DNA of 64,000 bases. It comes from Clostridiales bacterium. Its GTDB lineage: Bacteria; Bacillota; Clostridia; Lachnospirales; Lachnospiraceae. A program made the position numbers and the translations under genes. Every line of letters begins with the position of its first letter. Within the stretch, counting starts at the first letter, position 1. The DNA is taken from positions 50,329-114,328 of the forward strand of contig JAAYNW010000028.1 of the NCBI GenBank assembly GCA_012520655.1, written 5' to 3'. The notes below the pieces were generated by a model. The model was given only the letters and a program-made list of their open reading frames with translations. It was not told where the DNA came from and made no database searches. Positions 17,455-26,941 of the stretch are shown piece after piece.

Positions 17455-17606
17455 ATAAAGTCCTCTTTCTTTCTTTTAAATTTTCATGTTTTAATAATTG
17501 TGATTTGCGGTAACGACGTACCTCGACTGTGCGGATGTCCCGCCAAAGAAATGATTAAGAAGTTATTTCCGTCTTTTTTGACTTTAATTGATAAAATATA
17601 ATTAAT
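17455..17606 (-). other. Leader region upstream of the DUF5688 gene
   Basis: 152 bases between the efp terminator and the DUF5688 ATG. One minus-strand frame is open across most of it with protein-like content (KKDGNNFLIISLAGHPHSRG) and a higher GC block near 17510-17550, but it has no start codon with a ribosome site. I see no clear promoter or RNA gene. Confidence 0.3.
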
Positions 17607-17641
17607 AAAAAAGACAACGGAAAACTTATCTTTCCATTGTC
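17607..17641 (-). terminator. Intrinsic terminator of efp
   Basis: GACAATGGAAAG pairs with TTTTCCGTTGTC around a five-base loop and is followed on the minus strand by six T residues. It starts 28 bases after the efp stop codon. Confidence 0.85.
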
Positions 17642-17668
17642 CTATAAGCTTAAATGATAGTTGACCGA

Positions 17669-18226
17669 TTACACTCTGGAGAGGTATTCTCCTGTTCTGG
17701 TATCAATCTTGATTACATCGTGCTGATCCACAAATAAAGGAACGTATACGGTTGCCCCCGTTTCCACAACAGCCGGCTTTGTAGCTCCTGTTGCTGTGTC
17801 TCCTTTGAATCCCGGTTCAGTTTGTGTAATCTCCAGTTCTACAAACAGCGGAGGTTCGATAGCAAATACGCTTCCGTTATGGGAACATACCTTAACCATC
17901 TCATTCTCTTTTACAAACTTAAGAGTATCGCCGACCGAATTCTCATCCAAAGCGATTTGTTCATAACTCTGTACGTCCATAAAGTGATATAAATCACCAT
18001 CAGAATATAAATACTGCATATCTTTTCTATCAATACGTGCTTGCGGGCATTTCTCGGTAGGTCTGAAGGTTCTCTCTATCACACCGCCACTCTTAATATT
18101 TTTCAGCTTGGTTCTTACGAACGCTGCCCCTTTACCCGGTTTCACGTGCTGGAACTCAATAATTTGGTATATATTATTTTCTAATTCAATAGTAATACCA
18201 TTTCTGAAATCACCTGCAGAAATCAT
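17669..18226 (-). CDS. efp: Elongation factor P
   Basis: 185 residues with the three beta-barrel domains of EF-P, which relieves ribosome stalling at consecutive prolines. The modification loop reads KPGKGAAF with Lys32 at its tip. The C-terminal OB domain ends with the family ending [19 protein letters not shown] precedes the ATG. It follows aroQ with a gap of 79 bases containing a promoter-like sequence, so it may be expressed both from the aro operon and on its own, and it ends at a strong terminator. Confidence 0.97.
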   Translation of the reverse strand: MISAGDFRNGITIELENNIYQIIEFQHVKPGKGAAFVRTKLKNIKSGGVIERTFRPTEKCPQARIDRKDMQYLYSDGDLYHFMDVQSYEQIALDENSVGDTLKFVKENEMVKVCSHNGSVFAIEPPLFVELEITQTEPGFKGDTATGATKPAVVETGATVYVPLFVDQHDVIKIDTRTGEYLSRV

Positions 18227-18267
18227 AAAATATTCCTCCTAAAATTTTCACGTTATAATTCTATAAC

Positions 18268-18296
18268 AGTTTATACTAAAAGCTCACATATTTCAA
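18268..18296 (-). promoter_or_regulatory. Candidate promoter of efp
   Basis: -35 TTGAAA at 18291-18296, 17-bp spacer, -10 TAAACT at 18268-18273 on the minus strand, in the aroQ-efp gap. A small palindrome GTTATA-GAAT-TATAAC follows at 18252-18267. Confidence 0.5.
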
Positions 18297-18305
18297 CTAT
18301 TTTTT

Positions 18306-18737
18306 CTAATTCTTGTACAAACAGAAATCAATCGCTTCCAAATATCCTTCAAGTCCGTGTCCGTATATCTGTCTATCGCAGACCGGCGCGATTACCGATA
18401 TCTTTCTGAAGTCTTCACGCTTTGTTATATCGGAGATATGTATCTCCACTTTTGGAACCGTTATACTCGCAAGCGCATCTCTGATCGCATAGCTATAGTG
18501 GGTATAAGCGCCGGGATTGATGATAATCGCTTCCGTTCCGTCAAAATAAGAATCTTGAATCCGGTCGATAATCGCACCTTCGTGGTTACTCTGAAATACC
18601 TCTATCCTGCATCCCGTCTCTTCTCCCTTTTTGCCAATCATTTCTAAAAGGTAGTTATAATCCTGTGCTCCATAAATGCTCTTTTCCCTGATTCCAAGAA
18701 AATTGATATTCGGTCCGTTGATAACAAGCAGGTTCAT
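18306..18737 (-). CDS. aroQ: 3-dehydroquinate dehydratase, type II
   Basis: 143 residues, the usual length of type II (dodecameric) dehydroquinases, third step of the shikimate pathway. NGPNINFLG at the start and the active-site Tyr22 loop (IYGAQDYNYL) are present, as are NPGAYTHYSYAIRDA and EIHISDITKREDFR, with the catalytic His near residue 99 or 101. The ATG overlaps the aroK stop by four bases (ATGA), so the two are co-translated. Confidence 0.96.
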   Translation of the reverse strand: MNLLVINGPNINFLGIREKSIYGAQDYNYLLEMIGKKGEETGCRIEVFQSNHEGAIIDRIQDSYFDGTEAIIINPGAYTHYSYAIRDALASITVPKVEIHISDITKREDFRKISVIAPVCDRQIYGHGLEGYLEAIDFCLYKN

Positions 18738-19252
18738 TCCGTTTTTCCCTCCGTTCTCTCTACGATTTCACCTAATATTTCATCAAAGCCTTTCCCGTCA
18801 ACATCGATAATGATATCAGCAACGCTTTCATATATCGGTGACCTTTTTTCCAGAAGCTCCCGTACCTTTTGTTCCGGATTCGGTCCTTGCAGAAGCGGGC
18901 GGCTCATGTCCCCTGACAATCTCTCACAAACGGTAGCTGCAGTCACTCTTAGATAAATTACTTTACCGAGTCTTTTTAACAACACTCTATTCTCACTTTG
19001 CATGGGAAGTCCGCCTCCTACCGATATAATCCGGTTGTCCGACTCTTGCAAAAGCTTCTTTAGGCACTCCGTTTCCATCTCGCGAAATGTCTCTTCTCCG
19101 TATTTATCAAAAATCTCCGAAATCGTCATTTGGCTCTGTCTCTCGATCATCCGATCCGTATCTGTCATTATTTGTTTCAACAGGTAAGACAGTTTAATTC
19201 CTACACTCGTTTTTCCGCAGCCCATAAAACCGATTAAAATTATATTATTCAT
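18734..19252 (-). CDS. aroK: Shikimate kinase
   Basis: 172 residues. A P-loop GFMGCGKTSVG (residues about 7-17) binds ATP, the shikimate-binding DTDRMIE follows near residue 31, SVGGGLPM near residue 76 is the Walker B-like substrate motif, and RSPIYESVAD lies in the C-terminal region. It phosphorylates shikimate. The ATG overlaps the aroE stop by four bases, and its stop overlaps aroQ in the same way. Confidence 0.95.
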   Translation of the reverse strand: MNNIILIGFMGCGKTSVGIKLSYLLKQIMTDTDRMIERQSQMTISEIFDKYGEETFREMETECLKKLLQESDNRIISVGGGLPMQSENRVLLKRLGKVIYLRVTAATVCERLSGDMSRPLLQGPNPEQKVRELLEKRSPIYESVADIIIDVDGKGFDEILGEIVERTEGKTE

Positions 19253-20130
19253 GATTCTTCAATTCCCATTGCAGCCTTCATCTTTTCGTATACTATAAGT
19301 GCATCTTCTTCTTTTACCGATATAGCATTCCATAGTTCATAAGCAATTATGCCTTGGTACAACAGCATTTTCAGTCCGTGGAAAGCCTGTCCTCCTGCCG
19401 CTTTGACAAGCGACATGAACTTTGTCTTTGCCGGTTTATATATTAAGTCAAAGCCGGTATGCAGCATTTCATAAAATGCTCTATCCTCTATTACCGCATC
19501 CTCTATATTGGGATAAAGCCCTACGCTGGTCGCCTGTATGGCTAAATATTTTTTTCCTCCGGGAAGCTTACCGTAATCTTCTATCCTCATAGGCTTGACG
19601 CAGTCCGTTTCCAGAATCCTATTCACTTCCGAAGCCATCTGTTTGGCCTTATCCAACGTACGGTTCAATACATATACCTTTTTCACTCCTCTTAATACAC
19701 ACATAAAAGCCACCGCCCTGGCTGCCCCGCCTGCTCCGAGAAGTATGATATCCTCACCTTCCAGACGGATTCCCTCACTGCACATTGCCCGGTACAGGCC
19801 CATCATATCGGTATTATATCCTTTATAGCCCTTCTGTGTCCGGACGAGCGTATTTACTGCCCCTATTTTCTCCGCCATTTCATCAATTTCCGCAAGATGC
19901 TCTATGACCTCGCTTTTATATGGAACCGTAACATTAAGTCCGTATATATTCAACGCATATGCGCCTTCTATCGCCGCCTTTATATGTCCCCTCCCCACAT
20001 AAAAGGGGACATATACGAGGTTTCTACCTTCTTTTTCAGCCAATGTGTTATGGATTACAGGAGACATTGTGTGTTCCACAGGATTACCAATTAATCCGCA
20101 GGTTTTTGTATATCCGTCTATCTGTCTCAT
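19249..20130 (-). CDS. aroE: Shikimate dehydrogenase
   Basis: 293 residues, NADPH-dependent reduction of 3-dehydroshikimate. The substrate domain has GLIGNPVEHTMSPVIHNT and the catalytic Lys/Asp motifs NVTVPYKSEV and NTDMMGL. The cofactor domain has LLGAGGAARAV (residues about 130-140) and VLNRT (the NRT-type NADP-phosphate site). It is the first of three shikimate genes joined by four-base overlaps; yqeG precedes it by 21 bases. Confidence 0.95.
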   Translation of the reverse strand: MRQIDGYTKTCGLIGNPVEHTMSPVIHNTLAEKEGRNLVYVPFYVGRGHIKAAIEGAYALNIYGLNVTVPYKSEVIEHLAEIDEMAEKIGAVNTLVRTQKGYKGYNTDMMGLYRAMCSEGIRLEGEDIILLGAGGAARAVAFMCVLRGVKKVYVLNRTLDKAKQMASEVNRILETDCVKPMRIEDYGKLPGGKKYLAIQATSVGLYPNIEDAVIEDRAFYEMLHTGFDLIYKPAKTKFMSLVKAAGGQAFHGLKMLLYQGIIAYELWNAISVKEEDALIVYEKMKAAMGIEES

Positions 20131-20151
20131 CTCTTCCCCCTCAATACATTT

Positions 20152-20655
20152 TTATCTTTTTTTATGATATCTTTTATAAAAAAACAATATGATCTTTTCC
20201 AAATATCTTTTTAAAACAATTTGTATCTCTTCCTTCGGATGGATGGGCTTTACCAGATATGTCTTGATTCCCGCTCTGTTAGCCCCCCATACGTCCGTAA
20301 AAATCTGGTCACCTATAAACAGCGTGTTTTTCTTCGTCGTATTCATCCTCTCCATAGCCTTTAAATAATTTCCTACGGATGGTTTACCGGCTTTATAAAT
20401 ATATTCCGTTCCCACCTGGTCATTGAACATTTTTACCCGCGGTTCCTTATTATTGGATAATAGTATAATCCGATATCCCAGAGCTTTCAGCCGCCCGATA
20501 AAAGCTTTGCTCTTTTCATCCGCAGGTGCTCCGTGCGGAACTAATGTGTTATCAATATCGAATATAATTCCCCGATATCCTTCCTCATATAGCTTCCTGA
20601 AATCGATCTCATAAGCAGAATCCGCATATTCATCGGGGTAGAACCTCTTAAGCAT
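20152..20655 (-). CDS. yqeG: YqeG family HAD IIIA-type phosphatase
   Basis: 167 residues. HAD motif I is complete (IIFDIDNTLVPHGAP, residues about 29-43), motif II is ILLSNNKE, and motif IV is FIGDQIFTDVWGAN, so it should be an active phosphatase. The family is related to phosphatidylglycerophosphate phosphatases, but the substrate here is not proved. It sits between the ABC importer and the aro operon without a visible terminator. AAGGATGG precedes the ATG. Confidence 0.9.
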   Translation of the reverse strand: MLKRFYPDEYADSAYEIDFRKLYEEGYRGIIFDIDNTLVPHGAPADEKSKAFIGRLKALGYRIILLSNNKEPRVKMFNDQVGTEYIYKAGKPSVGNYLKAMERMNTTKKNTLFIGDQIFTDVWGANRAGIKTYLVKPIHPKEEIQIVLKRYLEKIILFFYKRYHKKR

Positions 20656-20689
20656 ATCTATTCCATCCTTTTTCGTAGTCTTTAATTCT

Positions 20690-21472
20690 TTACTCCAATC
20701 TTAACAAAGGAGCCTTCTCCTGGCAAGCTTCTATTGTTCGTTCAATCCCTGCAGCATCCAACAACGTCCTCGTATACTCATGCTTCGGCGTAAAATAAAT
20801 ATCTTGGACATTTCCCGTTTCTACAATTTCCCCTTTTCTCATTATCATCACGCGGTCACATATTTGATAGACCACTCTCAGATCATGAGATATGAACAGA
20901 ACTGACAAATTCATATCCTTATGAAGCTTTAACAGCAATTCAATAATCTGAGCCTGTATGGTCACATCCAGTGCCGATACCGGTTCATCGGCTATCAAAA
21001 GCTCCGGTTCTAACATTAAAGCTCCTGCCAGCGCAACCCTCTGCCTTTGTCCGCCGGAAAGCTGACTTGGATATCTGTCCGCGAAGACGGAATCAAGTCC
21101 TACTTTATCCAGCATTCGGCTTACCCGTCCACGGCGCTGCGTTTTGGTAAATCCCCCTTTTAGTTTAAGCGGTTCTTCTAAAATCCAGCCGACCTTTTTT
21201 ACCGGATTCAAAGAACCGTAAGGATCTTGGAAAACCATCTGCGGGCAAATACCTTTCCCTTGAGAAAGGGCATTATAGCGTATTTCACCGCTTTCATGTT
21301 TTATCATTCCAAGAATTGCTTTGGCCAGCGTGGACTTTCCGCACCCGCTCTCTCCTACCAGACCGAGAATCTCGCCTCTTTCTATCTCGAATGAAATATT
21401 GTTAAGTACATGTACTTTCTTTTTATAGGATACACTTAAATTGCTCACGGCAAGAACATTTTTATTCTCCAT
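20690..21472 (-). CDS. Peptide-type ABC transporter ATP-binding protein (DppF/OppF-like)
   Basis: 260 residues. Walker A GESGCGKSTL (about 38-47), Q-loop PQMVFQDPYGSLNP, signature LSGGQRQRVALAGAL, Walker B LLIADEPVSALDV and the switch His in FISHDLRVVY are intact. QDPYGSLNP and the C-terminal extension (VQDIYFTPKHEYTRTLLDAA) mark the oligopeptide/dipeptide/nickel importer class. It is the last gene of a five-gene importer operon, five bases after the paired ATPase. Confidence 0.93.
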   Translation of the reverse strand: MENKNVLAVSNLSVSYKKKVHVLNNISFEIERGEILGLVGESGCGKSTLAKAILGMIKHESGEIRYNALSQGKGICPQMVFQDPYGSLNPVKKVGWILEEPLKLKGGFTKTQRRGRVSRMLDKVGLDSVFADRYPSQLSGGQRQRVALAGALMLEPELLIADEPVSALDVTIQAQIIELLLKLHKDMNLSVLFISHDLRVVYQICDRVMIMRKGEIVETGNVQDIYFTPKHEYTRTLLDAAGIERTIEACQEKAPLLRLE

Positions 21473-21477
21473 CTTCT

Positions 21478-22290
21478 TTACCCCTGCTTCTTCTCACATT
21501 TCGGTATTGCCGCTATCAGTTTCTTTGTATATTCTTCCTTCGGATGCATAAAGATATCTTCCGTACTTCCTGTTTCCACAATATATCCCCCTTGCATTAC
21601 GACCACCTTTTCACATAACCTGCTTACCAAACTTAAATCATGAGAAATGAACAGAATCGCCGTACGCTTCTCTTCATTTATCTTCTTTAACAGCTTTATA
21701 ATCTGCGCCTGAATCGTTACATCCAATGCGGTTGTCGGTTCATCCGCTATTAATATTTTAGGTTCACATGCGATGGCCGCAGCAATCATTACCCTCTGAC
21801 GCATCCCTCCGGAAAGCTCGTGGGGATACAGCTTGTATATTTTCTCCGCATCGGTAAGCTCCACACTTTCTAATAACCGGATAGCTGTTTTCTTACGCTC
21901 TTCCTTCGTCATCTGTGTATGGATACGCAGACTTTCCTCCACCTGCCATCCAATCCTCTTTACCGGATTTAAGGAAGTCATCGGCTCCTGAAAAACCATT
22001 CCAATCTCTTTTCCTTGAAGTCTGCGAAGCTGCGATCTCGGACAAGTGAGCAGGTCCGTTCCGTCATACAGAATCTGTCCTCTCTTTTCCATATCGTGGC
22101 GACTCAAAAGCCCTGCAATCGCCAATGCGGTCATGGATTTACCGGAACCGGACTCACCTACAATACCTATGATTTCCCCTTCCTCTACGGATAAATCGAA
22201 ATCATATACTACCGTTTCCGGTAAGAGATGGTCGTGAAATTCTATATTTAAATTTTTTACTTCAAGTAAAAGATTCTGTATTTCTGTCAT
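21478..22290 (-). CDS. Peptide-type ABC transporter ATP-binding protein (DppD/OppD-like)
   Basis: 270 residues. Walker A GESGSGKSMTALAI, signature LSGGMRQRVMIAAAI, Walker B ILIADEPTTALDV and HDLSLV are intact. MVFQEPMTSLNPVKRIGWQVEE is typical of the first ATPase of oligopeptide importers; the two ATPases would form a heterodimer. The usual C-terminal Fe-S-type Cys extension of some OppD proteins is not visible apart from one Cys near the end. Its start overlaps the permease stop by four bases. Confidence 0.93.
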   Translation of the reverse strand: MTEIQNLLLEVKNLNIEFHDHLLPETVVYDFDLSVEEGEIIGIVGESGSGKSMTALAIAGLLSRHDMEKRGQILYDGTDLLTCPRSQLRRLQGKEIGMVFQEPMTSLNPVKRIGWQVEESLRIHTQMTKEERKKTAIRLLESVELTDAEKIYKLYPHELSGGMRQRVMIAAAIACEPKILIADEPTTALDVTIQAQIIKLLKKINEEKRTAILFISHDLSLVSRLCEKVVVMQGGYIVETGSTEDIFMHPKEEYTKKLIAAIPKCEKKQG

Positions 22291-23087
22291 TCTTTCTCTC
22301 CGATTCCTTCACCGAGAAGGCTGAAACCAAGTACCATCCATATAATAACGACCCCCGGAAATACCGCATAAGCTGGTGCCGTAAACAAATAAGACTGTGC
22401 CTCCGACAGCATACGCCCCAGGCTTGCCTCAGGCGGCTGTACGCCGATTCCGAGATAGCTCATCCCGGCTTCCGCCAGCACAGCATTGTTAAATCCTATC
22501 ATAATTGCGGAAAGCAGTACTGGCATGGCATTAGGCAGAATATGTACAAACATGATGCGCAAATCTCCCGCACCTTGTAACTTTGCACTTTTCACATAAT
22601 CCATATTGCGGTATTTCAGAAATTCCCCACGTACAATACGGGCAAAGCTTGGAATGAAAGCAACCCCCAAAGCCGCAATGACATTGTTCTTCCCCGGCCC
22701 CAGAATACTGATAAATACAAGTGCCAGAAGCAGACTGGGAAAAGCAAACACGGCATCATTGATCCTCATCAGAATTTCATCCACAATTCCCCCGTAATAT
22801 CCTGTAACGGCACCTAGAATTACACCGCATACAGTACCGATGAACACCGTGCATAAAGCAACAAAAAGAGTCGTCCTGCTGCCCTGCAACACACGGCTGA
22901 ACACATCCCTTCCGAAATTATCGCATCCCATAAGATGCTTCCAGGAAATACCGGCAAACTTCGATGCAGGATCCATAGCATTAGGATCATACGGTGTGTA
23001 AAAAATACCTGCCGCAATAAGAAGAAGCATCATTCCGGTAAGGATACCCCCGGCTATTAAATTGTAGTTCTTCTTTTTCTTCCTCAT
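22287..23087 (-). CDS. Peptide-type ABC transporter permease (DppC/OppC-like)
   Basis: 266 residues with about six membrane helices. The EAA-type coupling motif lies near residues 185-205 (LPNAMPVLLSAIMIGFNNAV, then EAGMSYLGIGVQPPEASLG), which is the DppC/NikC hallmark. GCDNFGRDVFSRVLQGSRT near residue 55 is another. It pairs with the upstream DppB-like permease. Substrate could be peptides, nickel or opine-like compounds and cannot be told from the permease. Confidence 0.92.
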   Translation of the reverse strand: MRKKKKNYNLIAGGILTGMMLLLIAAGIFYTPYDPNAMDPASKFAGISWKHLMGCDNFGRDVFSRVLQGSRTTLFVALCTVFIGTVCGVILGAVTGYYGGIVDEILMRINDAVFAFPSLLLALVFISILGPGKNNVIAALGVAFIPSFARIVRGEFLKYRNMDYVKSAKLQGAGDLRIMFVHILPNAMPVLLSAIMIGFNNAVLAEAGMSYLGIGVQPPEASLGRMLSEAQSYLFTAPAYAVFPGVVIIWMVLGFSLLGEGIGEKE

Positions 23088-23146
23088 GTTTATAATTTAA
23101 AACCTCTCAACTTCTTACAAACCCGCAGAAAATAAAATCTTTGTAT

Positions 23147-24091
23147 TTATTCTTCTGTCGATATCCTCGGGTCAATCAATTGATATATAATATCTACTAT
23201 AAAATTTATCGAAACGACGATAAATGCCATACAAATGATAATGGCCTCCACTACCGGATAGTCCCTGTTAGAAATGGAAGTCAGCAGAATTCTACCCAGA
23301 CCCGGAATACCAAACACCTGCTCTATAATGATACTTCCTGCCACCATATCTGCAAGTGTCATTCCCAAAAAAGTAATAACCGGAATGAGCGCATTCTTTA
23401 AAATATGATTATAAAACACCTGATTACTTCTGTTTCCCCGGCTGAAAGCCGTTCTGACATAATCTTTTTTTACTTCTCCGATTACGGAGCTTCTAAGCAG
23501 CTTCACCGCCATCGCTATTTTGGGCAACGCAATAGCCAAGGCCGGAAAAAACATATAGCCTATAAATTGTCCGAAATTATCTTTATAAGATACATACCCG
23601 CCCGGCGTAAAAAGCTTAAAAATCCTGCCGAATAAGAACGTAATTAATATTCCCGCAAAAAACGGAGGAATTGCCATCATTATCTGATTCAATACATAAA
23701 TGACCCTGTCCGCAATGCCGCCCGCGTATTTTGCAATATAGATTCCAAGCGGAATAGCGAGCACAATCAGCATAAGAAAAGCTATTCCTGTCAGAGCTAA
23801 AGTTACCGGTATTTTATCGGCAATCATCGACTCCACCGGTATCCTATAGCTATAGGAAATTCCCATATCTCCTTTTAAAAATGAGCCTGCCCATCGAAAA
23901 TACTGCGTAAAAAAGGAATCATTCAGTCCCATTTCCTCACGCAGTGCCTCTACCCTATCTGGGGTAGCCTGTGTTCCCAACATGGAAGTCGCGGGGTCCC
24001 CCGACATAACAAAAAAAGACAGAAAGACAAGAAATGAAACGACAATCAAGGTTGCTGCCATCAAAATGACCTTTTTCCCGATATACTTCAT
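23147..24091 (-). CDS. Peptide-type ABC transporter permease (DppB/OppB-like)
   Basis: 314 residues with six membrane helices. The family start (YIGKKVILMAATLIVVSFLV), MGLNDSFFTQYFRWAGSFLKGDMG-type segment near residues 54-77, and the C-terminal EQVFGIPGLGRILLTSISNRDYP are diagnostic of DppB/NikB permeases. It heads the membrane part of the importer, 40 bases after the binding-protein gene. Confidence 0.92.
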   Translation of the reverse strand: MKYIGKKVILMAATLIVVSFLVFLSFFVMSGDPATSMLGTQATPDRVEALREEMGLNDSFFTQYFRWAGSFLKGDMGISYSYRIPVESMIADKIPVTLALTGIAFLMLIVLAIPLGIYIAKYAGGIADRVIYVLNQIMMAIPPFFAGILITFLFGRIFKLFTPGGYVSYKDNFGQFIGYMFFPALAIALPKIAMAVKLLRSSVIGEVKKDYVRTAFSRGNRSNQVFYNHILKNALIPVITFLGMTLADMVAGSIIIEQVFGIPGLGRILLTSISNRDYPVVEAIIICMAFIVVSINFIVDIIYQLIDPRISTEE

Positions 24092-24131
24092 TCTCTTATC
24101 CTCCTGCCTCTGTAAAATATCGCATTCCTCT

Positions 24132-25658
24132 TTATTCTTCCACTATATAAAGCTTAGAAAAGTCCTGCACATACAGCTGGTAAAATTGATAACCGCCATA
24201 TTTTTTATTAATTGCCACAAACTCAGGCAAATCCTGGATGTAAACATTGGCTGCCTTCTCAGACAGTATCCGCTCACATTCCTTGTAATTTTCCGTCTTC
24301 TGTTCATCATCGGTACTGGAAATAGCATTCTGCAAAGCCGTATCATACTCAGGGCTGCTAAAATTAATAAAATTATTGGGTGCATCGGAGCCGAACCTTT
24401 CGAGCAACGCCCTTGCCGTCAAGCTGGAGGCATCCACACCGATTACCGTCGACTGATAATTTCTTCCTGCATATACATCGCTTAGCCAGCTATCCCACTC
24501 TATCAATTGAATATCCGCGTTTACTCCGATCTCTTTCAATTCCTCCACGAGTACCTGTGCCGTATCTATATGCTGTTGGTAATTGGACGGTACCGTAATA
24601 GTAAAAGAAAAACCGTTCGGATATCCCGCTTCCGCAAGAAGCTCTTTGGCTTTCTCAATGTCCCTGGAATAGGTATCGTTCAATTCTTCCATATAATACT
24701 TTTCAAATGCGGGAAACATGCTGCTCCCTATTTCCGTTCCCTTACCGTCGGATACAAAGTCCATAATTTCCTGCGGATCGATCGCGTAGCAAAGTGCCTG
24801 CCTTACCCTGGCATCCTGAAACGGTTCTACCGCATTGTTCAGATATAATGCTTGTACAAGGTTCATCGTCCCTTCCAGTATATTGAAATTATCCGACAAT
24901 TCCGCCGCTTGCGTAGCCGTCACCCGGGCAATCATATCCACGGAACCGCCTTCCAGATTCATAACGAAGGAATCGGCATTGGCACATACCTTTAAAACCA
25001 CATCCTTAATATGTGCGCCTTCTCCCCAGTAATCATCGAATTTTTCCATTGTAAAATTCTCCTGCGGAGAACGGGATACGTATTTGTACGGTCCTGTACC
25101 GATGGCATTCACATCCGGATCTTTATTGGATGCAGGTACGATCGCCGCCGTCACATTAGCAAGATCCGAAGCAAACTCCGTATTGGGCTCCTTAAGCACG
25201 ATTTCCACAGTCTCATCATCTAAGATATTTACGCTTTCTATATTAGAAAACGCCGCTATCAGTGGTTCTCCGTTACTGGTATCGGCGCATTTATCAATAG
25301 AATATTTAATATCCTCTACCGTGACCAGACTTCCATCGTGAAATTTGATTCCTTTTCTCAATGTAAATGTGTAAACTTTACCGTCCTTTGAGACTTTATA
25401 CGCACTGGCTACAGCAGGAATTATATTACCGTCACTGTCCGGCTTCACCAGACCTTCAAACATATTGAAAAATACCTCTTTCGTTCCTGCCGCCACTGCT
25501 TTATGGGGGTCAAGACTATCCTCAATATCCTGAGGTATTCCAACGGTAATTTTAGAAGAATTCTCGCCTGCCTTATCACCTGAGCACGCGCTCAGTGCAA
25601 AAGTCAGTGTTGTCAACACAAACACCAAAAAAAGTCTTACTACTCCTTTTCTTTTCAT
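24132..25658 (-). CDS. Family 5 substrate-binding lipoprotein of the peptide-type ABC importer
   Basis: 508 residues. A lipoprotein signal peptide has its lipobox at LSAC (about residues 22-25). The family 5 pattern follows: LDPHKAVAAGTKEVFFNMFEGLV, then the LRKGIKFHDGSLVTVEDIKYS signature near residues 95-115. Such proteins capture peptides, nickel complexes, glutathione or similar ligands outside the cell. No clear metal-ligand motif is seen, so peptides are the default guess. It is the first gene of the operon and has its own promoter. Confidence 0.92.
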   Translation of the reverse strand: MKRKGVVRLFLVFVLTTLTFALSACSGDKAGENSSKITVGIPQDIEDSLDPHKAVAAGTKEVFFNMFEGLVKPDSDGNIIPAVASAYKVSKDGKVYTFTLRKGIKFHDGSLVTVEDIKYSIDKCADTSNGEPLIAAFSNIESVNILDDETVEIVLKEPNTEFASDLANVTAAIVPASNKDPDVNAIGTGPYKYVSRSPQENFTMEKFDDYWGEGAHIKDVVLKVCANADSFVMNLEGGSVDMIARVTATQAAELSDNFNILEGTMNLVQALYLNNAVEPFQDARVRQALCYAIDPQEIMDFVSDGKGTEIGSSMFPAFEKYYMEELNDTYSRDIEKAKELLAEAGYPNGFSFTITVPSNYQQHIDTAQVLVEELKEIGVNADIQLIEWDSWLSDVYAGRNYQSTVIGVDASSLTARALLERFGSDAPNNFINFSSPEYDTALQNAISSTDDEQKTENYKECERILSEKAANVYIQDLPEFVAINKKYGGYQFYQLYVQDFSKLYIVEE

Positions 25659-25706
25659 GTGTTTTAAGTTCCTTCCTTTTCTTCGTTTTTATTTAATTGT
25701 CGTTTT

Positions 25707-25735
25707 ATTGTATATAATTTTTTTTCAAAATGCAA
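25707..25735 (-). promoter_or_regulatory. Promoter of the ABC importer operon
   Basis: -35 TTGCAT at 25730-25735, 17-bp AT-rich spacer, -10 TACAAT at 25707-25712 on the minus strand, about 50 bases before the ATG of the binding protein. Confidence 0.6.
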
Positions 25736-25760
25736 GTACAAAATATAATACAAATCATAT

Positions 25761-25794
25761 AAAAAGGATTACTCTGTGCATATGAGTAATCCTT
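25761..25794 (-). terminator. Intrinsic terminator of nrdR
   Basis: An 11-bp perfect stem (AAGGATTACTC with GAGTAATCCTT) followed on the minus strand by TTTTT. It lies 33 bases after the nrdR stop and just upstream of the importer promoter. Confidence 0.85.
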
Positions 25795-25826
25795 ATCAGT
25801 ATCTCCAATATAAGATTTTTATTAAT

Positions 25827-26279
25827 CTATTTATCCAAAACTTTTTTAAGCTCATCCATGAATGTATTGATATCCTTGAATTCTCTGTAAACGGAAGCAA
25901 ATCTTACGTAGGCAACCGCATCCAAATCTTTTAACTTGTTCATAACAAGCTCTCCGATGACCTGACTCGGTATCTCTTTTTCTTCCATATTGAAAATTTC
26001 CGTTTCCACTTCTTCCACCAACTGAGAGATTTCATTGGCGCTGACCGGACGCTTATGACATGCGCGTAGCACTCCTGCTTCTATCTTCGAACGGTCATAA
26101 GTTTCCCTATTATTATCTTTTTTAATAATAATAAGAGGAATAGTCTCTATCTTCTCATATGTAGTAAAACGTTTGTCACACTCATCACACACGCGACGGC
26201 GCCTTATGGAATTGTTATCTTCCGCCGGCCTTGAATCTATAACTCGTGTATTCTCGTGACCGCAAAAAGGACATTTCAT
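25827..26279 (-). CDS. nrdR: Transcriptional repressor NrdR
   Basis: Represses ribonucleotide reductase genes in response to ATP/dATP. From the ATG at 26279 it is 150 residues: an N-terminal zinc ribbon ([11 protein letters not shown], then CDECDKRF) and an ATP-cone (about 47-137). The frame also extends to a GTG at 26294, but GTGGGGGA there is the ribosome site for the ATG seven bases further on, so the ATG is chosen. It has its own consensus promoter and terminator. No NrdR box pair was recognised near it. Confidence 0.96.
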   Translation of the reverse strand: MKCPFCGHENTRVIDSRPAEDNNSIRRRRVCDECDKRFTTYEKIETIPLIIIKKDNNRETYDRSKIEAGVLRACHKRPVSANEISQLVEEVETEIFNMEEKEIPSQVIGELVMNKLKDLDAVAYVRFASVYREFKDINTFMDELKKVLDK

Positions 26280-26310
26280 GATCGAATCCCCCACTTCTCA
26301 TATTTATATA

Positions 26311-26339
26311 AGTATATTCGAAAAATATTTTTATGTCAA
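26311..26339 (-). promoter_or_regulatory. Promoter of nrdR
   Basis: -35 TTGACA at 26334-26339, 17-bp spacer, -10 TATACT at 26311-26316 on the minus strand. The spacer contains the small palindrome AAAAATATTTTT. Confidence 0.7.
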
Positions 26340-26885
26340 CTAAAACTATTGGTCTTTTGTCAGAATTACGCGATTCTTTACACTTTACAGCAATATAATG
26401 TCAATATATAATGGTTCATGTAAAAGGGGTAGATGGTGACTGTGCTCTTTAACGCCGGTCACTATTTTAAATCTTAAAACTTATATCATTAAAGTGAGAA
26501 GTTTGAATTATTGCACAAAATATATGATATTCTATGCTCATTTCATTTATCTCTATTCAATCATATATTTATTAGAGAAGTTATCCCTAGATTATTCCAG
26601 ATATCTTCTACGTCAAATTATCCCAATCTCATTATATATTGTGTACCGTTTCTACCATGGTGCCAATTTAATAATATCCTTACAGAAATTAGGATATCAT
26701 CTCGCTTTATCCTTTCCTTCAGCATTTGTGCCAGCCTGTTTGCACAACTAATCTAGTTCCTTTTCTATCTTTTCAATTAACGGATGGCTTTGATGACATG
26801 GTAAAGATTCTGGTACCCGATAGCCGCAAGGCAAATTTTTTTATGGAATTTATAGAAAGATATACTGCCAAGCGAATAAACGGGT
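26340..26885. other. Gene-free stretch between sigG terminators and nrdR promoter
   Basis: About 545 bases. An imperfect hairpin GTGACTG...CGGTCAC lies near 26434-26464. Short protein-like frames occur on the minus strand, such as a 35-residue stretch reading MLKERIKRDDILISVRILL (start near 26729), and further fragments around 26770-26860, but they lack ribosome sites and are broken by stops. This looks like decayed coding sequence; I cannot name the family. Confidence 0.4.
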
Positions 26886-26919
26886 AAAAAGCAAGCACCT
26901 GCAGTTCCTGTCGGTGCTT
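26886..26919 (-). terminator. Second terminator downstream of sigG
   Basis: AAGCACC pairs with GGTGCTT (26913-26919 with 26893-26899) around a 13-base loop, then GC and five T residues on the minus strand. It backs up the larger terminator just upstream. Confidence 0.55.
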
Positions 26920-26941
26920 CTTTAATTCCTCTACAATTTCT

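Noticed and set aside
26494..26751. Plus-strand ORFs rich in Ile/Leu/Tyr between nrdR and sigG
   Set aside because: No ribosome site, composition explained by AT-rich DNA, and overlapping frames of similar quality; no family recognised.
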